From contig JADKFY010000003.1 of NCBI GenBank assembly GCA_016717305.1, forward strand, positions 248,001 through 312,000: DNA of 64,000 nt, given 5' to 3'. This document shows, piece by piece, positions 9,339 through 18,290 of this stretch. The DNA comes from Flavobacteriales bacterium (GTDB lineage Bacteria; Bacteroidota; Bacteroidia; Flavobacteriales_F; PHOS-HE28). Made by a program: the position numbers and the translations under genes. Under the pieces are notes generated by a model, which worked only from the letters and a program-made list of their open reading frames with translations, did not search any database and was not told the DNA's origin. Every line of letters begins with the position of its first letter. Positions within the stretch are counted from its first letter, which is position 1.

Positions 9339-10073
9339 ATGAGCATCTACTTTCGCGGCATCATGACCGAGGTGGAATACGAAAAGCGACGGATCAAGAA
9401 CAGTGTTGACGACATTGTTGCATTGAACGCGAAGATGTACTGCGAACTCGGTCCCGGCGAGAACGGTCTTTTGTCTCGGGAGTTGAACTCGCGTGGGGTG
9501 AAGTCCATTGCGGTTGAAGCGCCATGGGCGCAAGCGGTGAACATGGCCTGGGCCAAGGAAATGGGGATCCGGATCTACCTCCAGGAATTCTTCACCGGAG
9601 ACCTCTCCGTGATCGAAGAACCCGTGGACTGTTTCATCCTGACACATTGCATTGCGCACTTCCGATTCTCGCCCTACATCTTGATGCGCAAATTGTATGA
9701 TGCCTTGCCGAGCGGTGGCTACATGTTCCTCTCCACAGTGAACGCCACTTCGTACATGCGGGCAACGGAATTCCTTCGCGGTCGTTCAAATTCTGAACGA
9801 GTGCCTCCGGTGGAGAACAAGATCTTCATTGAGCGCGCCAAAGAATGGAACCGGACCGGGATGCAACAGATCTGGGACGATTGGATGCATGTGAAGGAAT
9901 ACACACTTCCAGAGATCAAGGAATTGTTCACCGCGACTGGCTTCACGATCGAAAGGGCGACGCTCCGTAACAACCATCCGGAATGGAACCGGGCGTTCTG
10001 GAAGAAGAACCTAGCGATCAAATTCCTGCCACACTTGGCGGATGAGATCGTCGTGGTTGGACGGAAGCCCTGA
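9339..10073 (+). CDS. Class I SAM-dependent methyltransferase-like protein
   Basis: A 244-residue protein with a Rossmann-type methyltransferase layout: an early glycine motif (YCELGPGENGLLSREL, residues about 30-45), an acidic second strand, and the late motif (LPSGGYMFLSTVN) typical of class I enzymes. The substrate cannot be told. The C-terminal half carries the helix-turn segment LPEIKELFTATGFTIERA, common in small-molecule methyltransferases. I chose ATG 9339 because the sequence AGGAAGGCGG lies directly upstream; ATG 9363 is an alternative. The gene is divergent from pheT with 59 bases between the two starts. Confidence 0.75.
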   Translation: MSIYFRGIMTEVEYEKRRIKNSVDDIVALNAKMYCELGPGENGLLSRELNSRGVKSIAVEAPWAQAVNMAWAKEMGIRIYLQEFFTGDLSVIEEPVDCFILTHCIAHFRFSPYILMRKLYDALPSGGYMFLSTVNATSYMRATEFLRGRSNSERVPPVENKIFIERAKEWNRTGMQQIWDDWMHVKEYTLPEIKELFTATGFTIERATLRNNHPEWNRAFWKKNLAIKFLPHLADEIVVVGRKP

Positions 10074-10109
10074 TCCGAAACCTTGCCAGAAGGGCCGTAA
10101 TTTTACGGC

Positions 10110-11330
10110 ATGGATGCTATCGCGCTCGCGATCCCTTTCTTTTTCCTTTTGATCGGTGTGGAACTGGCTTGGAGTGCTTGGACACATCGAAAGGTCTATC
10201 GCTTCAATGACTTCATTTCGAATCTGGGATGCGGGATCGGTTCCCAGATCGTTGGCGCCTTTTCCAAAGCGTTCATATTTGCTGCATACCTCTTGGTCTT
10301 TGATCGGTTCCGCGTATTCAACATGGAGAATTCCGCGATCACATGGATCACCGCATTTCTACTCGTGGACTTGCTCTACTATTGGTTCCACAGGTTGAGC
10401 CATGAAGTGAATTTCCTGTGGGCCGCACACATTGTCCATCATCAGAGTGAAGAGTACAATTTGAGCGTTGCTTTACGCCAGAGTTGGTTCCAAGGACTTT
10501 TCAGCTGGTGGTTCTATGTGCCCCTGGCATTCCTCGGGTTCCATCCACTCGTTATCCTAACGGTAGCGGCCGTTAACACCTTGTACCAATTTTGGATACA
10601 CACCAAAGCCGTGGATCGCATGGGACCCTTTGAATGGTTGTTCAACACACCCAGTCACCACCGGGTACATCACGGCAGTGATCCGAAATACCTTGACAGG
10701 AACCACGCTGGCACCTTGATCATTTGGGACAAGCTCTTCGGCACTTTCCAAGCGGAAGTAGAGGAACCGACATACGGTATCACAACACCCTTGGGCACAT
10801 GGGACCCGATGTGGGCGAACTTCCATTATTGGGGAGAGTTGGTCACCATGGCGAAACGGACGTCCACATGGACCGACCGGATGCGCGTGTTCCTGAAGTC
10901 ACCGGGCTGGAGACCTCAGGAATTGGGTGGTCCATCGATCCCGGTTGAATGGGACAGGCATACCTACACGAAGTTCGATACACAGCTACCCAACTCCTGG
11001 TCCAGCTACATTGGCTTTCAGTTCGTTATACTGCTGATCGTCTCATCCTATTTTCTCTTTCAACAGCAGCTCTTGTCGGTCGCACTGCAATGGTCTTTGG
11101 GTGTCTTGATCGTCTGGTGGGTAATGGACCTCGGCGCACTGCTTGAAGGCCGGAAATGGGCACTGATCGCTGAATTTGTGCGAACACTTGTACTTATTGG
11201 CCTTCTATTTTGGCTCCCGCTGACCATAGCGACCTACACGATGATCGCTGTGACCATCGCACTTCTTGTCCCGATCCCGTTCCTGTTCCATGGTACAAAG
11301 AGCGACCAAAGGGAACGTTCGGAAGGTTAG
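10110..11330 (+). CDS. Sterol desaturase / fatty acid hydroxylase family protein
   Basis: A 406-residue membrane protein of the di-iron hydroxylase superfamily. The three histidine boxes are visible: HRLSH at 94-98, HIVHH at 107-111 and HHRVHH at 183-188, embedded among hydrophobic helices. Family members hydroxylate or desaturate lipid substrates using di-iron and O2; the substrate here is unknown. About 120 residues after the catalytic part hold four extra transmembrane segments (for example FQFVILLIVSSYFLF), so the protein is longer than a minimal family member. The promoter-like TAATTTTA ends only four bases before the ATG, suggesting a leaderless transcript. The next gene, also a lipid-linked membrane enzyme family, starts 47 bases downstream and may be cotranscribed. 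Confidence 0.92.
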   Translation: MDAIALAIPFFFLLIGVELAWSAWTHRKVYRFNDFISNLGCGIGSQIVGAFSKAFIFAAYLLVFDRFRVFNMENSAITWITAFLLVDLLYYWFHRLSHEVNFLWAAHIVHHQSEEYNLSVALRQSWFQGLFSWWFYVPLAFLGFHPLVILTVAAVNTLYQFWIHTKAVDRMGPFEWLFNTPSHHRVHHGSDPKYLDRNHAGTLIIWDKLFGTFQAEVEEPTYGITTPLGTWDPMWANFHYWGELVTMAKRTSTWTDRMRVFLKSPGWRPQELGGPSIPVEWDRHTYTKFDTQLPNSWSSYIGFQFVILLIVSSYFLFQQQLLSVALQWSLGVLIVWWVMDLGALLEGRKWALIAEFVRTLVLIGLLFWLPLTIATYTMIAVTIALLVPIPFLFHGTKSDQRERSEG

Positions 11331-11377
11331 TACATTGGTCCCTTCGATTTTTGGCGCTCCCTCCCTCCATTACCACC

Positions 11378-12109
11378 ATGGACCTGCTTAAGAACACCCC
11401 GATCAACCTTACTGTATATGGCTTTGCCGTGTTAGGGACCATTGTTGGCGGTTCGATGGACAACTCAACACTTGTTCTGGCATGTAAGCCTTTGATGATG
11501 ATCGTGTTAGGCAGCTGGTTCTATTTCAACAGCCGACGGGTGGGTGATCGGTTCACGCTACTGATCCAAGCCGGCCTGTTCTTCTCCTTCATCGGCGATG
11601 TGGCGTTGATCTTCCAAGAACAGGACGAATTCAATTTCCTGATCGGACTGGCGGCATTCCTGATCGCCCAATTGTGCTATGCTATGGCGTTCATCCACAA
11701 CATCATGGAAACGGGACCGGCGCGCGGCACGTGGATCTCGGCTTTGCTGGGGGTCGTTCTGATCACCTTTGGATACTTCTTCGCCAGCAGTCTCATGCCC
11801 TATCTGGATGAGTATGTGGTGGTCCCTATCGTGATCTACACTGTCGCCATCTGCTTGATGGGTGTCTCCGCCGCTTTTCGATTGGGCCGCACGTACATCA
11901 AGAGCTTTCTGTACGTGTTCATTGGTGCCTTGTTGTTCATCACCTCGGACAGCATTCTGGCCACCAATACATTCCATCATCCTTTGGATCATGCGAAATG
12001 GTCCGTGATCCTGACCTATGCCGTTGCGCAAGTGTTGATCGCATCCGGCGCATTACGTCATGTGTTGGACCCTGAAGAGATCCGCCGGAAAGCGGCGTTG
12101 AGCACCTAG
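11378..12109 (+). CDS. YhhN/TMEM86 family membrane protein (lysoplasmalogenase-like)
   Basis: A 243-residue protein with about eight transmembrane helices. It matches the YhhN/TMEM86 family by its helix pattern and by conserved acidic and polar residues in the motifs FFSFIGDVALIF and FITSDSILA. Characterised animal members cleave the vinyl-ether bond of lysoplasmalogens; most bacterial members have no proven function. The start is ATG 11378 (MDLLKNTPINL); the frame is open further upstream to 11210 but that part overlaps the preceding gene. It sits directly behind the sterol desaturase-like gene on the same strand, which fits a small lipid-modification unit, though that is inference. Confidence 0.85.
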   Translation: MDLLKNTPINLTVYGFAVLGTIVGGSMDNSTLVLACKPLMMIVLGSWFYFNSRRVGDRFTLLIQAGLFFSFIGDVALIFQEQDEFNFLIGLAAFLIAQLCYAMAFIHNIMETGPARGTWISALLGVVLITFGYFFASSLMPYLDEYVVVPIVIYTVAICLMGVSAAFRLGRTYIKSFLYVFIGALLFITSDSILATNTFHHPLDHAKWSVILTYAVAQVLIASGALRHVLDPEEIRRKAALST

Positions 12110-12118
12110 TTCACCCGC

Positions 12119-14251
12119 TCAACTGATCCTTCCCCAAACCGGCCTTCCCGCGCTTCGTTCGGCAAGTTCTCGTGAGATATTGGCATTCTCTGGATCATTC
12201 AGATCAGGGTCCTTGTCCAGGATGCGCAAGGCGAGTTGCCGTGCTTGCTGAAGTAGGTCCACATCGGCCACAAGGTCTGCAATGCGCAATTCTGGGATCC
12301 CGCTCTGTTGCGTTCCCATTAGGTCGCCGGGGCCCCGAAGACGCAAGTCGGTCTCTGCGATCTCGAACCCATCATTTGTACGCACCATTGTCTCGATGCG
12401 CGCCCTGGCATCATTGCCCAGCTTGTCGCCGCTCATCAGGATACAAAAGCTTTGTTCAGCACCGCGGCCCACTCGACCACGCAACTGGTGCAATTGGGAA
12501 AGGCCGAAACGTTCAGCGTTCTCGATCACCATCACGCTGGCGTTGGGCACATCAACCCCGACTTCGATCACCGTGGTGGCCACGAGGATATTCGTTTCGC
12601 CCTTCTTGAAGCGCGCCATTTCGTAGTCCTTCGTTGCTTGGTCCATGCGACCATGCAGCATGCTTACCGCATACTTCGGTAAAGGGAAGCGGCGCGACAT
12701 GCTTTCAAAACCATCGGTGAGGTCCTTCAATTCCAAGCCTCCCGCTCCACTGCGGGACATTTTGGCCGGATCACCTTCCTCGATCAACGGGTAGACCACG
12801 TACACCTGCCTTCCCTTGTTGATCTCCTCCTCTAGGAATCCGAAGACCGCATTCCGCGAATGATCACTTCGGTGAACGGTGCGGATGGGCTTTCGACCGG
12901 GCGGTAATTCGTCGATGACACTCGTGTCCAGATCGCCATAGAGCGTCATGGCCAATGTGCGTGGTATGGGCGTCGCGGTCATGACCAGCACATGGGGTGG
13001 CACTGCGGCCTTGGCCCATAACCGGGCACGTTGCGCCACTCCAAATCGATGTTGTTCATCGATCACGGCCAATCCTAATTTGTTGAAGACGACACGGTCC
13101 TCGAGCAATGCATGGGTACCTATGATCAAGTGTACTTCGCCCGCTTGCAATGCGGCGAGAATGCGCTTCCTCTCTGCTGTCTTGGTACTGCCGGTAAGCA
13201 AACGCACGACCACAGGCATGCCCTCGAGGAACCTTGAGATCGTTGCAAAGTGCTGCTGGGCGAGTATTTCCGTCGGTGCCATCAACACGCTTTGGAAGCC
13301 ATTGTCCAATGCGATCAACATCGCCAAAAGCCCGACCAACGTCTTGCCACTGCCCACATCACCTTGCACCAATCGATTCATTTGCCCACCCGTGGCCATG
13401 TCCTTTCGGATCTCCTTCACCACACGCTTTTGCGCACCCGTCAACTCAAAGGGTAAATGATCATTGTAGAACTGGTTGAAATGATCGCCGACATGGCGAA
13501 ATACATTCCCGCGCACATGTTTCTGCAACTCTTGCTTCTGCTTGAGAAGGAGCAGTTGAATGAAGAACAGCTCCTCGAACTTGAGCCTTTTGATCGCGGC
13601 ATCCAACTTCAGCTGGTCTTGTGGTGCATGCACTTGGCGGAAGGCTTCTTCCCGCGAAACACCGCCGAGCCATTGCACAAGCGAAGGGTTCAACGTTTCG
13701 GGCAACTGCCCTTGCAACAGCGGCACCAGGGTCTTCAGCAGGTTCCATTGGGCGCGGCTTCCCAGCCCTTTGGCGGTAAGCTTTTCGGTGGTGTTGTACA
13801 CGGGTTGCAAACGCGCGTCCAGCCCTTGTTCCCACGTGGCGGCGAGTTCCAGTTCGGGGTGTGCAAAACTGTACTGGCCGTTGAACTTGTTCGGCTTTCC
13901 GAATAGAATGTACTCTTGACCGGGCTTTAGGGAAGCGTGCAACCAACGAGCACCTTTGAACCACACCAAGGGCACGGTACCTGAAGCATCGGTTAGGCTG
14001 GAAGTAAGTCTTCTACCTTGCTTCTCGCCTAAGGTGCGTAAAGGTCCCAGAACACCGCGAAGTTGTGCGTTGGGCAATTCCTCGTTCAATTCCGAAACGC
14101 GATGGAATACGCTTCTATCCACGTACCGGAAGGGATAATGCAGGAGAAGGTCCGCATACGTGTGGATGTTCAGTTCCATCCGCAACAACGCGGCACGTTG
14201 GGGGCCTACTCCCTTAAGGAACTCGATGGGTGTTTCCAGGATCGCTACCAC
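12119..14251 (-). CDS. recG: ATP-dependent DNA helicase RecG
   Basis: A 710-residue superfamily 2 helicase that remodels stalled replication forks and branched recombination intermediates. The N-terminal wedge/OB domain covers roughly residues 1-230 (FLKGVGPQRAALLR at about 13-26). The helicase core shows Walker A (VQGDVGSGKTLVGLLA), the Walker B variant VIDEQHRFG that is diagnostic for RecG, motif III TATPIPRT, and motif VI QLHQLRGRVGRG. Length is normal for the family. The gene is divergent from the membrane protein at 14293, with promoter-like motifs for both in the 41-base gap. Confidence 0.98.
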   Translation of the reverse strand: MVAILETPIEFLKGVGPQRAALLRMELNIHTYADLLLHYPFRYVDRSVFHRVSELNEELPNAQLRGVLGPLRTLGEKQGRRLTSSLTDASGTVPLVWFKGARWLHASLKPGQEYILFGKPNKFNGQYSFAHPELELAATWEQGLDARLQPVYNTTEKLTAKGLGSRAQWNLLKTLVPLLQGQLPETLNPSLVQWLGGVSREEAFRQVHAPQDQLKLDAAIKRLKFEELFFIQLLLLKQKQELQKHVRGNVFRHVGDHFNQFYNDHLPFELTGAQKRVVKEIRKDMATGGQMNRLVQGDVGSGKTLVGLLAMLIALDNGFQSVLMAPTEILAQQHFATISRFLEGMPVVVRLLTGSTKTAERKRILAALQAGEVHLIIGTHALLEDRVVFNKLGLAVIDEQHRFGVAQRARLWAKAAVPPHVLVMTATPIPRTLAMTLYGDLDTSVIDELPPGRKPIRTVHRSDHSRNAVFGFLEEEINKGRQVYVVYPLIEEGDPAKMSRSGAGGLELKDLTDGFESMSRRFPLPKYAVSMLHGRMDQATKDYEMARFKKGETNILVATTVIEVGVDVPNASVMVIENAERFGLSQLHQLRGRVGRGAEQSFCILMSGDKLGNDARARIETMVRTNDGFEIAETDLRLRGPGDLMGTQQSGIPELRIADLVADVDLLQQARQLALRILDKDPDLNDPENANISRELAERSAGRPVWGRIS

Positions 14252-14292
14252 GGGGGGAAATTACCAAGCGGAGCTTCGCTACATTTCACCGC

Positions 14293-15723
14293 ATGTTCGG
14301 TAGCACGAATTCTTGGGGTCCGCTGATCGGAACATTTAGCGCTGAAAGGCAGGCGACCAAGTGGGAACGGGCATTGGCATGGGCAGGCATCCTCTTTGTC
14401 GCGGTATTCGCGATCGTGTATGCTAAGGAACGCTTGTATGCCGACAGTGCCTATTTCCTCACGCAGGTGGTCGATGATGGGAACTTCCACATCATCAATG
14501 GCCGTTGGCTTATTCCATTGAGCCAATGGATCGCGCTGATTGGCGTGCATCTTGGACTGCCCATTGGAACGATCATCATCTTGTTCTCGTTGGGCAATGT
14601 CTTCCTGCTCGTAACACTTTACCTCTTTGTTATCCGTGTGTTGGGCAACCCTACGGCGGGTCTCACCTTGGTGGCGATGCAGTTCGTAGGCATCACGCAT
14701 GCCTTGTTCTGTCCCATCTTCGAATTCTACTACGGGGCTATGCTTTTGGTCGTGTTCTTCGCCTTGCTCTATAGCGCGGGCCTCCCGCTGTTGGTGCGCT
14801 TAACCTTGATCTCCGTCACGTTCGTGTTGGTGGTGAGCAGCCACTTCATGGGCATGTTGGTCATGTTGCTCGCCTTGGCGCTTGTGCGGATCTGGAAGTA
14901 CCCGAAATTGTCAATTCTCCTGACCGTCTTGTTGATCGTGCAACTTTCACATCGCCTCTACTTCCTCTCCTACTACGAGTCGCACGCCTTCGAGAACATC
15001 GGAATTCGTATGGACCTCTGGGGAGTGTTCTGGGTCTTTGCACCCGGGCGTTTGTTGGGGCAATTCCTGCAGGGCATCTGGCACTATCCAGATACGATGC
15101 TTCTTGCGTTTTTGGCAACCGTGATGATGATCCGCAACAAGGACGTATGGGGTTTGTTCGTTTACTCTAGCGGCCTGTTTGCTATGTACGTGCTGATCTC
15201 ACTCTTCTTTCCAGATGCCACGCATGACCGCTATCGGGAGATCCTCGATTACACCCCCACGGCATGGACCGTATTGGTGATCGGCCTACGCGTGATGGGT
15301 ATTGCCAATGCGCGGGACCTGGTCCTTGTCGTTTTGGCCATTTCACTTTGCTTCCGGATCGGCTGGAGCACCTATGTGGCCCGCACCTACACGGAACGTG
15401 TGGAATGGATGGAGGAACGGATCGCATTCGCACGGGGGAAGGGGATCCGCCGCAGCGTCGATCTGGAACGCCGCACATTCCAACCACCGGGCCGGATTGT
15501 TGCCCCTTTGGCGAAACTGAATCCGCCTGAAGTGCTCATCCTTTCAGCATGCCAAGGCCCTGATTCGGTGGTCACTATTGTGCCCCTTACTTCCGACGAC
15601 CTCATTCCGGGGTACAGCGCTTGGCTGGATGAGCAGTTGAAGCAATTCGGCACGGAATTCCCGACTTCGGCGAATGGCAAATACTTCCACATGAGCAAGG
15701 AAGAATTCCAGGTATTGCAGTAG
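14293..15723 (+). CDS. Polytopic membrane protein of unknown function
   Basis: A 476-residue protein that I do not recognise. It has about ten hydrophobic helices from residue 27 to about 375, then a soluble tail of about 100 residues (PPGRIVAPLAKLNPPEVLIL). The pattern of helices separated by short loops, with an early acidic loop (YADSAYFLTQVVDDGNFH), resembles polytopic glycosyltransferase-like or polysaccharide-related membrane proteins, but I see no decisive catalytic motif. The start is ATG 14293; the frame extends back into recG, which is rejected. The motif TACATTTC ends five bases before the ATG, consistent with a leaderless transcript. It converges with the methyltransferase at 15747. 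Confidence 0.75.
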   Translation: MFGSTNSWGPLIGTFSAERQATKWERALAWAGILFVAVFAIVYAKERLYADSAYFLTQVVDDGNFHIINGRWLIPLSQWIALIGVHLGLPIGTIIILFSLGNVFLLVTLYLFVIRVLGNPTAGLTLVAMQFVGITHALFCPIFEFYYGAMLLVVFFALLYSAGLPLLVRLTLISVTFVLVVSSHFMGMLVMLLALALVRIWKYPKLSILLTVLLIVQLSHRLYFLSYYESHAFENIGIRMDLWGVFWVFAPGRLLGQFLQGIWHYPDTMLLAFLATVMMIRNKDVWGLFVYSSGLFAMYVLISLFFPDATHDRYREILDYTPTAWTVLVIGLRVMGIANARDLVLVVLAISLCFRIGWSTYVARTYTERVEWMEERIAFARGKGIRRSVDLERRTFQPPGRIVAPLAKLNPPEVLILSACQGPDSVVTIVPLTSDDLIPGYSAWLDEQLKQFGTEFPTSANGKYFHMSKEEFQVLQ

Positions 15724-15746
15724 ACCCTGCTGATGTGCCCCGGGTA

Positions 15747-16490
15747 CTACTTGGTCCCTGCGTGTACCACTTCGCTCCGCAGCAACCCCGCCTTGAAAAC
15801 CGCTTCCGGTTCCATTCGCTCGGTCATTGCATCCTCGATCACGGTGAAGCCTGCACGTTGCAACCGCTCCATATAATCACGTCCATAAAGCCGGACATGA
15901 TCGAACTGGCCGTAGCGACGTAGACGTTCCTTGGGGTCGGTGATCAATAGATCCTCCTCAGTCCGTGCGTTGCGCATATCAACAGGTACCATAAGGATCG
16001 CCGTTCCTCCCGGAGCAAGCACACGATGGAGTTCACGCATGGCAGCGGCATCATCCGGTACGTGTTCCAACACATGCGAACACAGAATGAGGTCAAAGTG
16101 GTCGGCCGGGAATTGGATCTTGGTGATGTCCAGGTCGATCGTGCCTTCTGGATAGGTGTAACCCGGCTCGTGTTTATCACCTGCAACATACGCCACATCC
16201 GGAAGGGCCTTCAGCTTTTCGCGTAAGCAAGTCTCCGGAGCCACGTGCAGGATCCGGATGCCAGGGCGAAGCAACTTTCGTTCCTTCAAGAAAAGCCAGG
16301 TCATTCGTGCACGTTCGCGAGACCCACAAAAAGGACAGAGCACATGCGGCCTTGGCGGCGAACCGGATGGTAGGTAGGCGATCGCACCGCGTTCACAGAT
16401 CGGGCATAACACCACATCGCCAGCCAACACGCGGTCGCGGATCGCTGTTCGCAATGCACTGGGCAAAAGGCGTTGTAGAAAGCCACTCAT
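15747..16490 (-). CDS. Class I SAM-dependent methyltransferase with N-terminal zinc ribbon
   Basis: A 247-residue protein. Residues 29-55 form a Cys4 zinc-ribbon-like element (CPIC at 29-32, CPFC at 52-55) ahead of a Rossmann methyltransferase domain. Visible motifs are the SAM-binding strand (ILHVAPETCLREKL), the acidic strand (IDLDITKIQFPADHFDLIL), the helix marker SHVLEHVPDD and the late motif LAPGGTAILMVP. It resembles the UbiE/MenG-type class but the zinc element suggests a macromolecular or sugar-linked substrate; I cannot say which. The gap to the next gene upstream on the same strand (16542) is 51 bases, so it may be the last gene of that transcript. Confidence 0.88.
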   Translation of the reverse strand: MSGFLQRLLPSALRTAIRDRVLAGDVVLCPICERGAIAYLPSGSPPRPHVLCPFCGSRERARMTWLFLKERKLLRPGIRILHVAPETCLREKLKALPDVAYVAGDKHEPGYTYPEGTIDLDITKIQFPADHFDLILCSHVLEHVPDDAAAMRELHRVLAPGGTAILMVPVDMRNARTEEDLLITDPKERLRRYGQFDHVRLYGRDYMERLQRAGFTVIEDAMTERMEPEAVFKAGLLRSEVVHAGTK

Positions 16491-16541
16491 TTCCAGAAAG
16501 CCGCATTCCGCAGCGATCGCTCCAAAGCTAACGGAAGAGAG

Positions 16542-16967
16542 CTACCAGATACCTGGAACGAGCCGGTAGGTGCCCGCCATGCGCTGCTTGTACTCCGGGT
16601 GGCGTTGTCCGAGCAAACCTTCCTCGTACCGCACTTTGAGCACGAGCACTACAACACATACAGCAAGCGCGACCCAACGTAACAAACTTGGCGCACCGAA
16701 TGTGACCGCACTTCCACACAGCAAAACGGAGGTGTACATCGGGTGGCGCACCATGCGATAGATACCACGTTGGCTAAGGGTGTTGCCCGTGCGTGGATCA
16801 GGCATTATAGTGAAATTGCGGATGCCTAAAGCGAAACCGGCAGCTGCAAAGACGACCAAGCCAAGCGCAAAAAGCATCCATGCCCAAGGCGGCAAGTGCC
16901 AACCGCCGGCAAAGAGCAGGACAGCGATCATGCTGAATTGGCCGAACACCAGAAGTTTTCCTTGCAT
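16542..16967 (-). CDS. Isoprenylcysteine methyltransferase-like integral membrane protein
   Basis: A 141-residue protein with four or five transmembrane helices. The conserved C-terminal signature of the ICMT/phospholipid methyltransferase superfamily is present: GIYRMVRHPMYTSVLL, followed by ALAVCVVVLVLKVRYEEGLL and RHPEYKQRM. Members methylate small lipophilic or protein-linked thiol or amine groups with SAM; the bacterial substrate is generally unknown. I chose ATG 16967 because GGAGG lies seven bases upstream; a start at 16991 would overrun that site. The gene follows the E2 gene of pyruvate dehydrogenase on the same strand with about 30 bases between, so it may be cotranscribed. Confidence 0.8.
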   Translation of the reverse strand: MQGKLLVFGQFSMIAVLLFAGGWHLPPWAWMLFALGLVVFAAAGFALGIRNFTIMPDPRTGNTLSQRGIYRMVRHPMYTSVLLCGSAVTFGAPSLLRWVALAVCVVVLVLKVRYEEGLLGQRHPEYKQRMAGTYRLVPGIW

Positions 16968-16997
16968 GGTCAATCCTCCGAGTTGATCCACTTCACC

Positions 16998-18287
16998 CTA
17001 GATCGCACCTTCCCCGAAGAGCAACGCCGGCTCTTCCATGAATTGCTTGAAGGTGTTCAGGAAGGCCGCGCCGGTAGCACCATCCACCACACGATGATCG
17101 CAGCTCATGGTCACCTTCATGGTGTTGCCCGGAACCACTGCTCCTTTCTTCACCACAGGTTTGGCCACGATGCCGCCGATCGCCAAGATGCATGCATCCG
17201 GCGGATTGATGATCGCCGTGAATTCATCGATGCCGAACATGCCCAAGTTCGATATGGTGAAAGTGGACCCTTCCCAATCTGCGGGTTGTAGTTTCTTGTC
17301 CTTCGCGCGTTTGGCATAGTCGCGAACTTCTGCGCCAATGGTGCGCAAGCTCTTTCCATTTGCGAAACGCACCACTGGAACGAGAAGGCCCTCGTCCACC
17401 GCAACGGCAACACCGATATGTACATGTTCGTTGTAGCGGATCCTGTCACCGAGCCAGCTGCTGTTCACTTTTGGGTGCTTCTTCAATGCCAATGCCACGG
17501 CCTTGATCACGAGATCATTGTAGCTGACCTTGTCCGGCTTGATCTGTTCGTTGATCGCCTCACGCACCTGGATCGTGCGCTCCATGTCCATTTCAATGGT
17601 GAGGTAGAAATGCGGTGCCGTGAATTTGCTTTCGCCCAATCGCTTGGCGATGGTCTTGCGCATCTGGCTAACGGGCACTTCCTCGAACGCCTCCACTTGG
17701 GGCACATTGTATGCCGCGCCCCCACCGGTGAATTCTTCGATGTCCTTCTTCGTTACACGGCCTTCATCACCACTGCCATGCACGCGTTGTAGGTCGATGC
17801 CTTTCTCTTCCGCCAACCGGCGTGCCAACGGACTTGCTTTTACGCGGCCATTGCTCGCAACAGCTCTGGGTGCAGCCTGCCGAACAGGTGTTGGGCTTTT
17901 CTCTGCTACGGGCGCAGGCGCTGCTTCCTTCGCCTCCACTTTCGCAGGGGGTGCAGCTGCGGCATTTTTCGCAGGAGCTGGCTCTTCGTTCTCCTCTTTA
18001 GCAGGTGCTTCCGCAGCGGCATCGGCGAGCAGCTTGGTGATGTCCTCGCCTGCTTTCCCTAGCACTGCGAGCACGCTGTCCACTGCTGCGGTCTTTCCTT
18101 TCGGCACTCCGATGTGGAGCAGCACCCCGTCGGTGAAGCTCTCGAATTCCATGGTGGCCTTATCAGTCTCGATCTCGGCCAGCACCTCTCCGCTTTTCAC
18201 GGCATCACCAACTTCCTTGTGCCAAGCAGTCACCACCCCTTCGGTCATGGTGTCGCTCAATTTCGGCATGCGTACGATCTCTGCCAT
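16998..18287 (-). CDS. pdhC: Pyruvate dehydrogenase E2, dihydrolipoamide acetyltransferase
   Basis: A 429-residue E2 subunit that moves the acetyl group from lipoate to CoA in the cytoplasmic pyruvate dehydrogenase complex. A single lipoyl domain covers residues 1-78 with the lipoylated lysine at 43 (ETDKATMEF). An Ala/Pro/Glu-rich linker covers about 90-145. The peripheral-subunit-binding domain is at about 148-185 (SPLARRLAEEKGIDLQRVHG). The catalytic domain ends with the active-site histidine near residue 398 (HRVVDGATGAAFLNTF). E1-alpha lies directly upstream, separated by three bases. No E1-beta gene lies between them, so pdhB must be elsewhere in the genome. Confidence 0.96.
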   Translation of the reverse strand: MAEIVRMPKLSDTMTEGVVTAWHKEVGDAVKSGEVLAEIETDKATMEFESFTDGVLLHIGVPKGKTAAVDSVLAVLGKAGEDITKLLADAAAEAPAKEENEEPAPAKNAAAAPPAKVEAKEAAPAPVAEKSPTPVRQAAPRAVASNGRVKASPLARRLAEEKGIDLQRVHGSGDEGRVTKKDIEEFTGGGAAYNVPQVEAFEEVPVSQMRKTIAKRLGESKFTAPHFYLTIEMDMERTIQVREAINEQIKPDKVSYNDLVIKAVALALKKHPKVNSSWLGDRIRYNEHVHIGVAVAVDEGLLVPVVRFANGKSLRTIGAEVRDYAKRAKDKKLQPADWEGSTFTISNLGMFGIDEFTAIINPPDACILAIGGIVAKPVVKKGAVVPGNTMKVTMSCDHRVVDGATGAAFLNTFKQFMEEPALLFGEGAI

Positions 18288-18290
18288 TGC